Part shown: one piece after another, positions 1-8,931 of the stretch
Numbering within the stretch: position 1 is the stretch's first letter
Layout: each line of letters opens with the position of its first letter
Assembly: GCA_019635485.1 (NCBI GenBank)
Contig: JAHBZL010000018.1
Location: forward strand, 35,046 to 99,045
Length of the DNA stretch: 64,000 bases
Direction of reading: 5' to 3'
DNA from: Piscinibacter sp.
GTDB lineage: Bacteria > Pseudomonadota > Gammaproteobacteria > Burkholderiales > Burkholderiaceae_C
The notes under the pieces: model-generated
Seen by the model: the letters and a program-made list of their open reading frames with translations, nothing else
Told to the model about the DNA's origin: nothing
Databases searched by the model: none
Program-made: the position numbers and the translations under genes

Positions 1-9
1 CGGGTCGGG

Positions 10-495
10 TCAGATCGGCTTGAAGAGCTCGAAGGGCTCGAGGCAGGCGGTGCAGCGGTACAGCGCCTTGCACGCCGTGGCGCCGAACGCGGACAGCTGG
101 CGCGTCTCCAGGCTGCCGCAGCGCGGGCAGGCGACACCGCGCGGGCGGAACTGCAGCGGCTGCGTGTCGCCCGCGCGGTGGTGCGGCGGCGCGATGCCGT
201 AGCGGCGCAGCTTCTCGGCCGCCTCGGCGCCGATCCAGTCGGTGGTCCAGGGCGGGTCCAGGCGCGTGTGCACCTGCACGTCGCGCGCGCCGGCCTGGCG
301 CAGCGCGTCGACCACGGCCGCCTCGATCACCTCGGTGGCCGGGCAGCCGGAGTAGGTCGGCGTCAGCGTGACGGCGACGCGGCCGCCGGCCTCGACGGAC
401 AGCTCGCGCACGATGCCGAGGTCGACCACCGAGAGCGCCGGCACCTCCGGGTCGGGCACGGCGGCGAGCGCGTCCCAGGCCGCCGCCTCGTTCAC
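10..495 (-). CDS. paaD: Phenylacetyl-CoA epoxidase subunit PaaD
   Basis: 161 residues. PaaD (PaaJ in E. coli naming) is thought to help assemble or mature metal centres of the phenylacetyl-CoA 1,2-epoxidase. The N-terminal two thirds is a MIP18/DUF59-type domain (PDPEVPALSVVDLG near residue 15, TPTYSGCPAT near 46). The C-terminus has a zinc-ribbon-like pair, CPRCGS (about 123) and CTAC (about 148). The GTG start overlaps the paaC stop by 4 bp (GTGA), indicating translational coupling. It is the last paa gene visible; paaE, the reductase, would be expected just off the left edge but cannot be seen. Confidence 0.9.
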   Translation of the reverse strand: MNEAAAWDALAAVPDPEVPALSVVDLGIVRELSVEAGGRVAVTLTPTYSGCPATEVIEAAVVDALRQAGARDVQVHTRLDPPWTTDWIGAEAAEKLRRYGIAPPHHRAGDTQPLQFRPRGVACPRCGSLETRQLSAFGATACKALYRCTACLEPFELFKPI

Positions 496-1322
496 CACAC
501 CGCCCCGGGGAAGGCGCGCGGCAGCGACTGCATCTCGGCCAGCAGGTAACCCATGTGCTCGCTGTGCACGCCGCGCTTGCCGGTGGAGCGGAACGGCGTC
601 GCCGCGGCCGGCGACAGCGTGGCCTCGGCGAGCACCGGGTCGATGGCGGCGCGCCAGCCGTCCTGCAGGCGGCTCCATGCCGGTCCCAGCCCGGACGCCT
701 GGGCCGCGCGGTCGACCTCGTCGTCCTCGAACCACTCGGCGGTGTAGGGCCACAGGAGCAGCAGCGCCTCCTGCATGCGCCGGTGGGACTCGTCGCTGCC
801 GTCGCCCAGCCGCACGACCCAGTCGGCGCTGTGCTGGCGGTGGTAGCGCACCTCCTTCAGGCTCTTCGCGGCGATGGCGGCCAGCTGCGCATCCGACGAG
901 TCCGCGAGCGCCTCGCACAGCACCTGCATGAACGCGGACCAGAGGAAGCTGCGCAGCACCGTGCGCGCGAAGTCGCCGCGCGGCAGTTCGAGCAGGGTCG
1001 GGTTGCGGTACTCGCGCTCGGTGCGCAGGAAGGCCAGCGCGTCCTCGTCGCGGCCGCGGCCTTCGCGCTGGCCGGCCAGCGTCAGCAGCGCACGCGCCTG
1101 GCCGATGTGGTCGAGCGCGATGTTGGTCAGCGCGATGTCCTCCTCGAGCACCGGCGCGTGGCCGCACCACTCGGCCAGGCGCTGGCCGTGGATCAGGCAG
1201 GCATCGGCGAGTCGAAGGACGTACTCGACCTGCGGCGTCATGACCGGCCGGCCCGGCTGCTCCGAAGGGTCGGGCACGCCCCCGCGCGGGGCAGCGAACG
1301 AAGTGAGCGTGGAGGTCGACAT
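492..1322 (-). CDS. paaC: Phenylacetyl-CoA epoxidase structural subunit PaaC
   Basis: 276 residues from the ATG at 1322, which lies 2 bp beyond the paaB stop. PaaC is the non-catalytic ferritin-like partner of PaaA in the ring-epoxidising complex. Motifs seen: EDIALTNIALDHIGQAR (helical ferritin-like segment), EVRYHRQHSADWVVRLG, and GKRGVHSEHMGYLLAEMQ near the C-terminus. The first 27 residues (MSTSTL to GRPV) look unlike the family and are Pro/Gly-rich. An internal ATG at 1241 (MTPQVEYVLRL) would give 249 residues, the usual PaaC length, so the true start is uncertain. Neither start has a good Shine-Dalgarno sequence; coupling to paaB favours 1322. Confidence 0.9.
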   Translation of the reverse strand: MSTSTLTSFAAPRGGVPDPSEQPGRPVMTPQVEYVLRLADACLIHGQRLAEWCGHAPVLEEDIALTNIALDHIGQARALLTLAGQREGRGRDEDALAFLRTEREYRNPTLLELPRGDFARTVLRSFLWSAFMQVLCEALADSSDAQLAAIAAKSLKEVRYHRQHSADWVVRLGDGSDESHRRMQEALLLLWPYTAEWFEDDEVDRAAQASGLGPAWSRLQDGWRAAIDPVLAEATLSPAAATPFRSTGKRGVHSEHMGYLLAEMQSLPRAFPGAVW

Positions 1323-1324
1323 GA

Positions 1325-1612
1325 TCACATGTGGTCCACGTCGGCCGGCAGCTTGTAGAAGGTCGGGTGGCGGTACACCTTGTCCTCGGCCGGCTCGAAG
1401 AACATGTCGCGCGTGTCGGGATCGGAGGCGACGATCTGCTCGGAGCGCACGACCCAGATGCTGGCGCCTTCCTGGCGCCGCGTGTAGACGTCGCGCGCGA
1501 GCTGGATCGCCATCGCCGCGTCGCTCGCGTGCAGGCTGCCACAGTGCTTGTGGTCCAGCCCGCTCTTGCTGCGCACGAACACTTCCCACAGGGGCCATTG
1601 GTTGCCGCTCAT
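1325..1612 (-). CDS. paaB: Phenylacetyl-CoA epoxidase subunit PaaB
   Basis: 95 residues, the normal size for PaaB, the small subunit that bridges the PaaAC heterodimers of the epoxidase. It begins MSGNQWPLWEVFVRSKSGL and contains HCGSLHASDAAMAIQLARD and the conserved-looking PADVDHM end. It sits between paaA (1 bp gap) and paaC (2 bp gap) in the same orientation, so it is certainly part of the operon. Confidence 0.95.
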   Translation of the reverse strand: MSGNQWPLWEVFVRSKSGLDHKHCGSLHASDAAMAIQLARDVYTRRQEGASIWVVRSEQIVASDPDTRDMFFEPAEDKVYRHPTFYKLPADVDHM

Positions 1613-1613
1613 C

Positions 1614-2618
1614 TCACGCCACCTTGTCCTTCAGTTGCCGCTTGCGCTCGTGGGCCAGGGCGGCCTCGCGCACCCAGGCGCCGTCGTCCCAGGCCTGCAC
1701 CCGGGCCGCGAGGCGCTCGCGGTTGCACGGCCCGTGGCCGTTGACCACGTTCCAGAACTCGGTCCAGTCGATCGGGCCGAAGTCGTACGACTGGCGCTGC
1801 GGGTTCCACTGCAGCGCCGGGTCCGGCAGCGTCACGCCCAGCACCTTGGCCTGCTCCGCGGTCGCGTCGACGAACTTCTGGCGCAGGTCGTCGTTGCTGA
1901 TGCGCTTGATGCCCCAGCGCATCGACTGCGTGCTGTGTGTCGATTCCGAGTCGGGCGGGCCGAACATCATCAGGCTCGGCCACCACCAGCGGTTCACCGC
2001 GTCCTGCACCATCGCACGCTGCTCGGGCGTGCCCCGGCTCATCATCACGTGCAGGGCATCGAAGCCCTGGCGCTGATGGAACGATTCCTCCTTGCACACC
2101 CGCACCATCGCCCGCGCGTACGGCCCGTAGGAGCAGCGGCACAGCGGCACCTGGTTCATGATCGCCGCGCCGTCCACCAGCCAGCCGATCACGCCGACGT
2201 CGGCCCAGCTGAGCGTCGGGTAGTTGAAGATCGAGCTGTACTTGGCGCGGCCGCTGTGCAGCGCCTCGAGCAGTTCGTCGCGCGACACGCCCAGCGTCTC
2301 GGCCGCGGCGTACAGGTACAGGCCGTGGCCGCCTTCGTCCTGCACCTTGGCGAGCAGGATCGCCTTGCGCTTGAGCGTCGGCGCGCGCGTGATCCAGTTG
2401 CCCTCGGGCAGCATGCCGACGATCTCGGAGTGCGCATGCTGGCTGATCTGCCGCACCAGCGTCCTGCGGTAGTGTTCGGGCATCCAGTCCTTGGCCTCGA
2501 TGAACTCGCCGGCGTCGATGCGGGCCTCGAAGGCCGCCTCGCGGGCCTGTTCCTCGGGGGTCTTGACCGCCTGGACCTTGGCCTCCTTGGCCATCGTGTC
2601 CATCGCTTGCGTGTACAT
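1614..2618 (-). CDS. paaA: Phenylacetyl-CoA epoxidase catalytic subunit PaaA
   Basis: 334 residues. PaaA carries the di-iron site that converts phenylacetyl-CoA to the 1,2-epoxide. The ferritin-like carboxylate/histidine ligands are visible in [33 protein letters not shown] and [16 protein letters not shown]. The start at 2618 is supported by the upstream AGGAG. The N-terminus is slightly longer than in E. coli. The gene lies 8 bp downstream of paaK, whose CoA ester product is its substrate. Confidence 0.96.
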   Translation of the reverse strand: MYTQAMDTMAKEAKVQAVKTPEEQAREAAFEARIDAGEFIEAKDWMPEHYRRTLVRQISQHAHSEIVGMLPEGNWITRAPTLKRKAILLAKVQDEGGHGLYLYAAAETLGVSRDELLEALHSGRAKYSSIFNYPTLSWADVGVIGWLVDGAAIMNQVPLCRCSYGPYARAMVRVCKEESFHQRQGFDALHVMMSRGTPEQRAMVQDAVNRWWWPSLMMFGPPDSESTHSTQSMRWGIKRISNDDLRQKFVDATAEQAKVLGVTLPDPALQWNPQRQSYDFGPIDWTEFWNVVNGHGPCNRERLAARVQAWDDGAWVREAALAHERKRQLKDKVA

Positions 2619-2626
2619 GGTTGCTC

Positions 2627-3946
2627 CTAGGCCTTCGGTCGCTTGTCCACGACGCGGCGCGCCTTGCCGACCAGCGTGCGCTCGATCGAATCGGGCAGCC
2701 CGACCTCGACCTCGGCGCTCACGCCGACCATCGTCTTGATGCGCTGCTGCAGCCATTCGCCGATCTCGCGGCGCGCGCCGGTGTCGTCCGCGCCGGCGTC
2801 GGGGCGGACCTCGCAACGCACGGTGATCTGGTCCAGCAGGCCGTTGCGTGTCACGACCAGCTGGTACTGCCCGGTCAGCTTCGCGTGCTGCAGGATCAGT
2901 TCCTCGATCTGGGTCGGGAACACGTTCACGCCGCGGATGATCAGCATGTCGTCGCTGCGGCCGACGATCTTTCCCATGCGGCGCATGCTGCGCGCGGTCG
3001 GCGGCAGCAGCCGGGTCAGGTCGCGCGTGCGGTAGCGGATCACCGGCAGCGCCTCCTTGCTCAGCGTGGTGAACACCAGTTCGCCCTCGGCGCCGTCGGG
3101 CAGCACCGCACCGGTCTCGGGATCGATGATCTCGGGGTAGAAGTGGTCCTCCCAGATCACCGGGCCGTCCTTGGCCTCGATGCACTCATTGGCCACGCCC
3201 GGGCCCATCACCTCGGACAGCCCGTAGATGTCGACCGCGTCGATGCCGGCGCTGGTCTCGATGTCGCGCCGCATCGCCTCGGTCCAGGGTTCGGCGCCGA
3301 AGATGCCGACCTGGACCGACATCTCGCGCGGATCCATGCCCTGGCGCCGGAACTCCTCGACGATCACCTGCATGTAGCTGGGCGTGACCATGATGATGTC
3401 GGGCCGGAAGTCGACGATCAGCTGCACCTGCTTCTCGGTCTGCCCGCCGGACATCGGGATCACCGTGCAGCCGAGCCTCTCCGCGCCGTAGTGCGCACCG
3501 AGCCCGCCGGTGAAGAGGCCGTAGCCGTAGGCGACGTGCACGATGTCGCCCGCGCGCCCGCCCGAGGCGCGGATCGAGCGCGCCATCAGGCCCGCCCAGC
3601 GGTCGATGTCGCCCTGGGTGTAGCCGACGACCGTGGGCTTGCCCGTCGTGCCGGACGAGGCGTGCACGCGCACCACCTGCTCGCGCGGCACGGCGAACAT
3701 GCCGAACGGGTAGTTCGCGCGCAGCTCCTGCTTGCTCGTGAACGGGAACTTCGCGAGGTCGGCCAGCGACCGCAGGTCCGATGGGTGCACGCCCTTCGCG
3801 TCGAACGCCTGCCGGTAGTGCGTCACGTGCTCGTACGCGTGGCGCAGCGACCACTGCAGGCGCTGCAGCTGCAAGGCCTGGAGCTCGTCGCGGCTGGCGG
3901 TCTCGATCGGCTCGAGGTCGCCGGGAGCGGGTTGTCTGACGGGCAT
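2627..3946 (-). CDS. paaK: Phenylacetate-CoA ligase PaaK
   Basis: 439 residues, standard PaaK length. It activates phenylacetate to phenylacetyl-CoA with ATP, the first step of the pathway and the source of the usual inducer. The adenylate-forming P-loop is [16 protein letters not shown] (about 95-110), the acyl-binding/adenylate motif [10 protein letters not shown] lies near 240, and the C-terminal subdomain contains [20 protein letters not shown] with the expected hinge Asp. A GGAG precedes the ATG. It is third in the minus-strand paa operon. Confidence 0.96.
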   Translation of the reverse strand: MPVRQPAPGDLEPIETASRDELQALQLQRLQWSLRHAYEHVTHYRQAFDAKGVHPSDLRSLADLAKFPFTSKQELRANYPFGMFAVPREQVVRVHASSGTTGKPTVVGYTQGDIDRWAGLMARSIRASGGRAGDIVHVAYGYGLFTGGLGAHYGAERLGCTVIPMSGGQTEKQVQLIVDFRPDIIMVTPSYMQVIVEEFRRQGMDPREMSVQVGIFGAEPWTEAMRRDIETSAGIDAVDIYGLSEVMGPGVANECIEAKDGPVIWEDHFYPEIIDPETGAVLPDGAEGELVFTTLSKEALPVIRYRTRDLTRLLPPTARSMRRMGKIVGRSDDMLIIRGVNVFPTQIEELILQHAKLTGQYQLVVTRNGLLDQITVRCEVRPDAGADDTGARREIGEWLQQRIKTMVGVSAEVEVGLPDSIERTLVGKARRVVDKRPKA

Positions 3947-3988
3947 GGTGTTCTCCGCGCGCGGGCCGGGGCGGTCAGGTCGGTGCCA

Positions 3989-4438
3989 TCAGGCCGGCGC
4001 GACCTGTTTGCCTTTCATCCGGTACGAGCGGCCGCGGAACACCGCGATGCGCTCGCCGGTCTGGTTGCTGACCTCGATGTCGTACACGCCCATGCGCGCG
4101 CCCTGCGAGACGACCCGGCCGCGTGCCGTGAGCCGGTCGCCCTCCCGGCCAGGGCCGAGCAGGTCGACGTCGAAGCCCGAGGCGACGGTCAGTTCGTTGT
4201 ACGAGTTGCAGGCGTAGGCGAAGGCCATGTCGGCCAGCGTCGCGATCAGCCCGCCCTGGCAGATGCCGAAGCCGTTCAGCATGTCGGCGCGCACGGTCAT
4301 CGCCACGCTGGCGCTGCCGGGCCCGACCTCGGTGACCGTCATGCCCAGCGCGTGGGCGGCGCGGTCGGTGGCGAACATCGTGTCGCGCACGCGCTCGGCC
4401 AGGCGTTGCGCGGCGGCGGAATCGTCCGGTCGGTCCAT
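3989..4438 (-). CDS. paaI: Hydroxyphenylacetyl-CoA thioesterase PaaI
   Basis: 149 residues, a hotdog-fold thioesterase. PaaI removes CoA from dead-end hydroxylated or ring-opened phenylacetyl-CoA derivatives, which protects the CoA pool. The hotdog core is seen in MLNGFGICQGGLIATLADMAFAYACNSY (about 73-100), including the helix with the catalytic Asp, followed by SGFDVDLLGPGREGDRLTARG. The start lies 3 bp after the paaG stop. Confidence 0.92.
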   Translation of the reverse strand: MDRPDDSAAAQRLAERVRDTMFATDRAAHALGMTVTEVGPGSASVAMTVRADMLNGFGICQGGLIATLADMAFAYACNSYNELTVASGFDVDLLGPGREGDRLTARGRVVSQGARMGVYDIEVSNQTGERIAVFRGRSYRMKGKQVAPA

Positions 4439-4441
4439 CGG

Positions 4442-5251
4442 TCAGCGGTCCGTGAACACCGGTGCACGCTTGGCGAAGAACGCCGTCACGCCTTCGGTGT
4501 AGTCGTGGCTCATGCCGAGGCGTCGCTGCACGTCGGCCTCGCGGCTGAGCGCTTCCGCCAGCGTCAGGTGGTCGGCGGCGGCGAAGGCGCGCCGCGTCTC
4601 GGCCAGCGCACGGCTGGGCATCGCCGCCAGGCGGCCGGCCAGCGCGCGGACCTCGGCGTCGAGCGCCGCGTCGTCGACGACGCGCCAGACGAGGCCCAGG
4701 CGCGCAGCCTCCTGCGCGGGCAGCTTGTCGCCCAGCAGCGCGAGCGCCATCGCGTTCGCGCGGCCGACCAGGCGCGGCAGCAGCCAGGTGCCGCCGCAGT
4801 CCGGGATCAGGCCGATCTTCGCGAAGGCCTGGATGAAGGAGGCCGAGCGGGCGGCGACCACGAGGTCGCAGTTCAGCGCGAGGTTGGCGCCGGCACCGGC
4901 CGCCACGCCGTTCACGGCAGCCACCACCGGCACCGGGAAGTCGTGCAGCAGCATCGCCAGCGGCTTGTAGCGCGCCTCGATCAGGTGGCCGATGTCGCGC
5001 GGCGTCGCGCCGGGGCGCGGGTCGGGCGCGACCGCCGGGTCGGACAGGTCCTGACCGGCGCAGAACGCGCGGCCGGCACCGGTCAGCACGACGCAGCGGA
5101 CCGAGGCGTCGGCGGCGGCGGCCTTCAGCGCGGCGGTCAGCGCGTCGTGCAGCGCGCCGTCGAAGCTGTTCAGCGCCTGCGGGCGGTTCAGCGTCAGCGT
5201 CTGCACCGGGCCGTCGCGCTGCACCAGGAGCACGGGGGAGTCGTCAGGCAT
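4442..5251 (-). CDS. paaG: Phenylacetate-pathway enoyl-CoA isomerase/hydratase PaaG
   Basis: 269 residues of the crotonase family. PaaG isomerises the ring-1,2-epoxide to the oxepin and also shifts double bonds in later steps. Oxyanion-hole segments are GAGRAFCAGQDLSD (about 60-73) and AAVNGVAAGAGANLALNCDLV (about 105-125), and SFIQAFAKIGLIPDCGGTWLLPRLVG supplies the catalytic-Asp region typical of PaaG. It is the first gene of the operon, 16 bp from the palindromic operator at 5267-5290. Confidence 0.93.
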   Translation of the reverse strand: MPDDSPVLLVQRDGPVQTLTLNRPQALNSFDGALHDALTAALKAAAADASVRCVVLTGAGRAFCAGQDLSDPAVAPDPRPGATPRDIGHLIEARYKPLAMLLHDFPVPVVAAVNGVAAGAGANLALNCDLVVAARSASFIQAFAKIGLIPDCGGTWLLPRLVGRANAMALALLGDKLPAQEAARLGLVWRVVDDAALDAEVRALAGRLAAMPSRALAETRRAFAAADHLTLAEALSREADVQRRLGMSHDYTEGVTAFFAKRAPVFTDR

Positions 5252-5266
5252 GGAGAGCTCGTCAAA

Positions 5267-5290
5267 TTCATTGACCGATCGGTCAATGAA
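5267..5290. promoter_or_regulatory. TetR-type palindromic operator between paaG and paaY
   Basis: A perfect 24-bp inverted repeat: half-site TTCATTGACCGA followed directly by its reverse complement TCGGTCAATGAA. It sits in the 114-bp space between the divergent paa operon and paaY. The form and place fit an operator for a PaaR-like TetR repressor that is released by phenylacetyl-CoA. No paaR gene is in the window, so the identity of the regulator is inferred. Confidence 0.75.
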
Positions 5291-5365
5291 AGTTAATGTA
5301 GGTCAACCGCCGCGGCCCGGCAAGCGCCGGCCGATGCGGGTTATCACCGAGAACGAGGAGACCCG

Positions 5366-5968
5366 ATGCCCTGCTACCGACTCGACGGCTGGACGCCGGT
5401 GGTCGATCCGACCGCGCACGTGCACCCGAGCGCCGTGCTGATCGGCGACGTGATCGTCGGCCCCGGCTGCTACATCGGACCGTGCGCCAGCCTGCGCGGT
5501 GACTTCGGCCGCATCGTGCTGCACGAGGGCGCGAACCTGCAGGACACCTGCGTGATGCACGGCTTCCCCGGCGCGGACACGCTGATCGAGGCCGACGGCC
5601 ACATCGGACACGGCGCGGTGCTGCATGGCTGCGTGGTGCGCCGCAACGCGCTGATCGGCATGAACGCCGTGGTGATGGACGAGGCCGAGATCGGGGAGGG
5701 CGCGTTCGTCGCCGCCAGCGCCTTCGTGCGCGCCGCCTTCAAGGTGCCGCCGCGCTCGCTGGCCGCCGGCGTACCGGCCAAGGTGCTGCGCGAGCTGACC
5801 GAGGCGGAGCTGGCGTGGAAGGTCGAGGGCACGCGGCTGTACCAGGCGCTTGCGCAGCGCTGCCTGGCGACGCTGACGGAGGTGGCGCCGCTCTCCGCGC
5901 CGGAGGCGCAGCGACCGCGCATGACCGCCGGCGACCTGAAACCGCTCGTGGCGACGCGGCGCGGTTGA
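5366..5968 (+). CDS. paaY: Phenylacetate-locus hexapeptide-repeat thioesterase PaaY
   Basis: 200 residues of left-handed beta-helix type (gamma-carbonic anhydrase/CaiE family). Hexapeptide repeats run from [21 protein letters not shown] to [26 protein letters not shown]. The metal-site histidines are in CVMHGF and [12 protein letters not shown]. PaaY is known to hydrolyse 2-hydroxycyclohepta-1,4,6-triene-1-formyl-CoA, relieving pathway toxicity. It has a good AGGAG, is transcribed away from paaG and shares the palindromic operator, so co-regulation is likely. Confidence 0.9.
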   Translation: MPCYRLDGWTPVVDPTAHVHPSAVLIGDVIVGPGCYIGPCASLRGDFGRIVLHEGANLQDTCVMHGFPGADTLIEADGHIGHGAVLHGCVVRRNALIGMNAVVMDEAEIGEGAFVAASAFVRAAFKVPPRSLAAGVPAKVLRELTEAELAWKVEGTRLYQALAQRCLATLTEVAPLSAPEAQRPRMTAGDLKPLVATRRG

Positions 5969-5981
5969 CGCCGGGGCCGGT

Positions 5982-7112
5982 TCAGCCCTTCCAGGTGAAC
6001 GGGAAGGCCAGCTGCCTGAAGAACCCGTCCGGCACGTAGTCACCCTGCACGCCGTACTGCTCGGGCCAGGCGCGCTCGCTCTGCACGGCCGTGCCGAACA
6101 GATGGTCCAGGAACGCGAAGTGGGCCGCGTAGTTGCGGTCGATCGCCTCGTCGTCCTGCGAGTGGTGCCAGTGGTGGAAGTTGGGCGTGACGATCAGGTA
6201 GCGCAGCGGCCCGAGGCGCACGCTGACGTTGGCATGATTGAACACCGCCTGGAAGCCGACGATCACGATGTAGGCGTCGATCACTTCCTTCGAGAAGCCC
6301 AGCACGTAGATCGGCGCGAGCACCAGCGTGCGGGTGAGCAGCAGCTCGACGATGTGCTGGCGCGAGCCGGCCAGCCAGTCCATGCTCTTCACGCTGTGGT
6401 GCACGGCATGCAGGCGCCACAGCAGCGGAATCTCGTGGTACGCGCGGTGGGTCCAGTACTGCACCAGGTCGGCCACCAGCACGATCAGGAACAGCGCGAC
6501 GAAGAAGTTCAGGCCCTGCACCCAGCCGCGCACGCCGTCGTGCGCGGCCCAGCCGAACAGCCGGTGCACGGCCAGGTTGGTGGCCAGCAGCACGAAGCCG
6601 ACCACCATGTGGTTGACGAGGAAGTGGTGGAAGTCGGTCTGCCACTCGGGCCGGAACACCGGCTGGTCGCGGCGCAGCGCGAACAGCTTCTCGATGAAGA
6701 TGAAGATCAGCGACGAGCCCAGCAGGTCCAGGATGAACCAGTCCAGTCCGATATAGGGCGTGTGGTCGGCGAAGTCCTTCACCGGCACCTTGTGGCCTCC
6801 GAGCAGGGCGGCCAGCGCGACGAGCACGAACGCACCCAGCGCCAGCCAGCGAGCGCGGCCGAGCACGATGTTGAACAGCGCGATGCCGCCGGCCGCGACC
6901 ATCGACCAGTACAGCAGCTGGCGCATCAGCTCGACGTCGTAGGCCTGGCGCAGCTGCGGTGTCGTCAGGTACTCCGGGAAGTGGAACGCCAGCACGCCGA
7001 GGAAGCTGAGTGCCGCCAGTGTCAGGGCGATCACGCCGGTGGCCAGGCCCGTGCCCGGGCGCAGCGCTCCGTGCGATTCGGACAGGCGATTGAGCTTCTC
7101 GAGTTCTTGCAT
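5982..7112 (-). CDS. Sterol desaturase/fatty acid hydroxylase superfamily membrane protein
   Basis: 376 residues. The N-terminal part has several hydrophobic membrane spans (GVIALTLAALSFLGVLAF, LLYWSMVAAGGIALFNIVL, WLALGAFVLVALAALLGG). The di-iron histidine boxes of the superfamily are complete: HRAYHE, HAVHHS and NFHHWHH. The substrate is unknown; bacterial members hydroxylate or desaturate lipids, hopanoids or carotenoids. The start at 7112 has a GGAGG; a longer reading to 7139 lacks one. It lies 57 bp after cobA on the same strand, so it could be a late member of the nitrate operon, but nothing in the protein requires that. Confidence 0.85.
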   Translation of the reverse strand: MQELEKLNRLSESHGALRPGTGLATGVIALTLAALSFLGVLAFHFPEYLTTPQLRQAYDVELMRQLLYWSMVAAGGIALFNIVLGRARWLALGAFVLVALAALLGGHKVPVKDFADHTPYIGLDWFILDLLGSSLIFIFIEKLFALRRDQPVFRPEWQTDFHHFLVNHMVVGFVLLATNLAVHRLFGWAAHDGVRGWVQGLNFFVALFLIVLVADLVQYWTHRAYHEIPLLWRLHAVHHSVKSMDWLAGSRQHIVELLLTRTLVLAPIYVLGFSKEVIDAYIVIVGFQAVFNHANVSVRLGPLRYLIVTPNFHHWHHSQDDEAIDRNYAAHFAFLDHLFGTAVQSERAWPEQYGVQGDYVPDGFFRQLAFPFTWKG

Positions 7113-7169
7113 GGATGCGCGGCCTCCGTGGGCGCGCATCTTAGGGCCGCGCGCGCCGGCGCGGCAGGG

Positions 7170-7952
7170 TCAGGCGACGCGCCCGTGTTGCATTGGTTGC
7201 GCCGCGGTTGCGGCCGCGTGCTGCAGGCCGCGCAGCACGTCGCCGACGATCACGATCGCCGGGCTGCCCAGTCCCGCGGCGGCCACCGCGTCGGCCAGCG
7301 CACCGAGCGTGGTGACCAGTTCGCGCTGCTGCGGCAGGCTGGCGTGCTGCACCACCGCGGCCGGCGTGCCGGCGGGCAGCGCCTGCAGCAAACCCTGCTG
7401 CAAGGCGGGCAGCGTGCCGACGCCCATGTACACCACCAGCGTGAGGCCCTGCGCCGCGGCGGCGGCCAGGGTCGGCCAGTGCAGCGCCGTGCCGTCCGCG
7501 CGCGCGTGGCCGGTGACGAGCAGCACGCCGTGTGCATGGTCGCGGTGCGTGAGCGGCGCGCCGAGCGAGGTCGCGGCCGCCAGGCCGGCGGTGATGCCGT
7601 TGACCACCTCGACCTCGATGCCCTGTGCGCGCAGGTGCTCGGCTTCCTCGCCGCCGCGGCCGAACACGAATGGGTCGCCGCCCTTGAGCCGCACGACCTG
7701 CTCGCCGCGCAAGGCCTCGGCCGCCATCAGCTTCTCGATGAAGGCCTGCGGCGTGCTGCGGCAGCCGCCGCGCTTGCCGACCGGCACGATGCGTGCGCTG
7801 CGGCGCGCATAGCGCAGCACGCCCGGGCCGATCAGGTCGTCGACCAGCAGCACCGTGGCGGCGCGGATCGCACGCACCGCCTTGAGGGTGAGCAGTTCCG
7901 GATCGCCCGGGCCGGCCCCGACCAGCGTGACCTTGCCGTGTGCCGCCGTCAT
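7170..7952 (-). CDS. cobA: Uroporphyrinogen-III C-methyltransferase (SUMT)
   Basis: 260 residues. It methylates uroporphyrinogen III at C2 and C7 using SAM to give precorrin-2, the route to siroheme. SUMT signatures: VTLVGAGPGDPELLTLKAVRAI at the N-terminus, LVDDLIGPGVL, VGKRGG, VRLKGGDPFVFGRGGEEAEHL and VVNGITAGLAAATSLGAPLTHR. It is CobA-type with no CysG oxidase/ferrochelatase domain. Its place at the end of the nirB-nirD-nasA-ybiB operon fits supply of siroheme for NirB. Start overlaps the ybiB stop by ATGA and has AGGAG upstream. Confidence 0.94.
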   Translation of the reverse strand: MTAAHGKVTLVGAGPGDPELLTLKAVRAIRAATVLLVDDLIGPGVLRYARRSARIVPVGKRGGCRSTPQAFIEKLMAAEALRGEQVVRLKGGDPFVFGRGGEEAEHLRAQGIEVEVVNGITAGLAAATSLGAPLTHRDHAHGVLLVTGHARADGTALHWPTLAAAAAQGLTLVVYMGVGTLPALQQGLLQALPAGTPAAVVQHASLPQQRELVTTLGALADAVAAAGLGSPAIVIVGDVLRGLQHAAATAAQPMQHGRVA

Positions 7953-8902
7953 GCGCTCTTCTCCTGGGGGTGCTGGTGCGCCACGGCGATCAGGGCGCGG
8001 GTGAGGCAGTCGACCTGCTGGGTGATCGGCGCCGGCGCCGGCTTCTCGCCGCTGACGACCGACTGGATGTACATCGCGGTGGTGGCGGCATCGTTCTCGC
8101 GCGGCAGCACCGGCAGCTCGGTGAGCACGCCTTCCTGCGCGGGGCGGGACAGCTCGGCGCGCAGCTGCCCGCCGACGTAGACATCGAGCTTCGGCGCGCG
8201 GCGCGGGTCGGCCACCGGCTCGCCCTCGGTGCCGCGCATCAGCACCGCGTGCGCGGCGGTGTGGGTGAGGAACTGCGCCAGCATCGTGCCGTACTCGGGA
8301 TGGGTGTAGTTGACGACGCGCAGCGACGGGCCGCTGCGGCACGGCGCGAGCAGCTTGGCCACCGTGTGCGCCGGATTGCGCAACCCGATGACCCAGCGTG
8401 CATCGAGCAGGTGCGCGAGCGGTGGGCACAGCGCCTCGGTGCGGATGAACACCGGCTCGCGGCGCGACCAGGCGTGTTCGATGTCGGCCGCATCGTTGGC
8501 ACAGGGCAGGCCGAGGCCGTGGAAGATCTCGGCCGTGGTGACGCGGCCGGGGTCACGCTGCGGCCCGTGCACCAGCACCTGGACACCTTCCTGGGCCAGC
8601 AGCAGCGCGAGCAGCGCCGTCAGGTTCGGCAGCTTGCGCGCGCCGTTGTAGGAGGGCAGCACGAGCGTGGGCCGATCGGGGCGGATCGGGATGCAGCGCT
8701 CGTGCACGGCTTCGAGAAAGCCGGCCAGTTCCTCGATCGACTCGCCCTTGATCCGCATCGCGATCGCGAACGCGCCGATCTCGAGTTCGGTGACGCGCTG
8801 GTCCAGCACCTGGCTCATCAGGTCGTAGGCCTGCGCCTGCGTCAACGACCGCGCGCCTTCCTTGCCGCGGCCGATTTCCTTGATGTAGCTGGCGATGCTC
8901 AT
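7949..8902 (-). CDS. ybiB: YbiB-like glycosyltransferase-family-3 protein
   Basis: 317 residues, related to anthranilate phosphoribosyltransferase (TrpD). The N-terminal helical domain is MSIASYIKEIGRGKEGARSLTQAQAYDLMSQVL and the C-terminal domain carries VVNYTHPEYGTMLAQFL and LMRGTEGEPVADPRRAP. E. coli YbiB is a nucleic-acid-binding TrpD2 protein rather than a tryptophan enzyme. The function in nitrate operons is not established. It is embedded between nasA (29 bp) and cobA (4-bp overlap), and so is probably co-transcribed with nitrate assimilation. Confidence 0.85.
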   Translation of the reverse strand: MSIASYIKEIGRGKEGARSLTQAQAYDLMSQVLDQRVTELEIGAFAIAMRIKGESIEELAGFLEAVHERCIPIRPDRPTLVLPSYNGARKLPNLTALLALLLAQEGVQVLVHGPQRDPGRVTTAEIFHGLGLPCANDAADIEHAWSRREPVFIRTEALCPPLAHLLDARWVIGLRNPAHTVAKLLAPCRSGPSLRVVNYTHPEYGTMLAQFLTHTAAHAVLMRGTEGEPVADPRRAPKLDVYVGGQLRAELSRPAQEGVLTELPVLPRENDAATTAMYIQSVVSGEKPAPAPITQQVDCLTRALIAVAHQHPQEKSA

Positions 8903-8931
8903 GGCTGGATCCCGCAAGGGCATCGCAAAGT

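Noticed and set aside
2621-5296. An 891-codon open frame on the plus strand opposite paaK, paaI and paaG
   Set aside because: It is the antisense shadow of three well-supported genes; the protein is a low-complexity His/Arg/Ala/Val mix with no domain, as expected for open frames in about 70% GC DNA.
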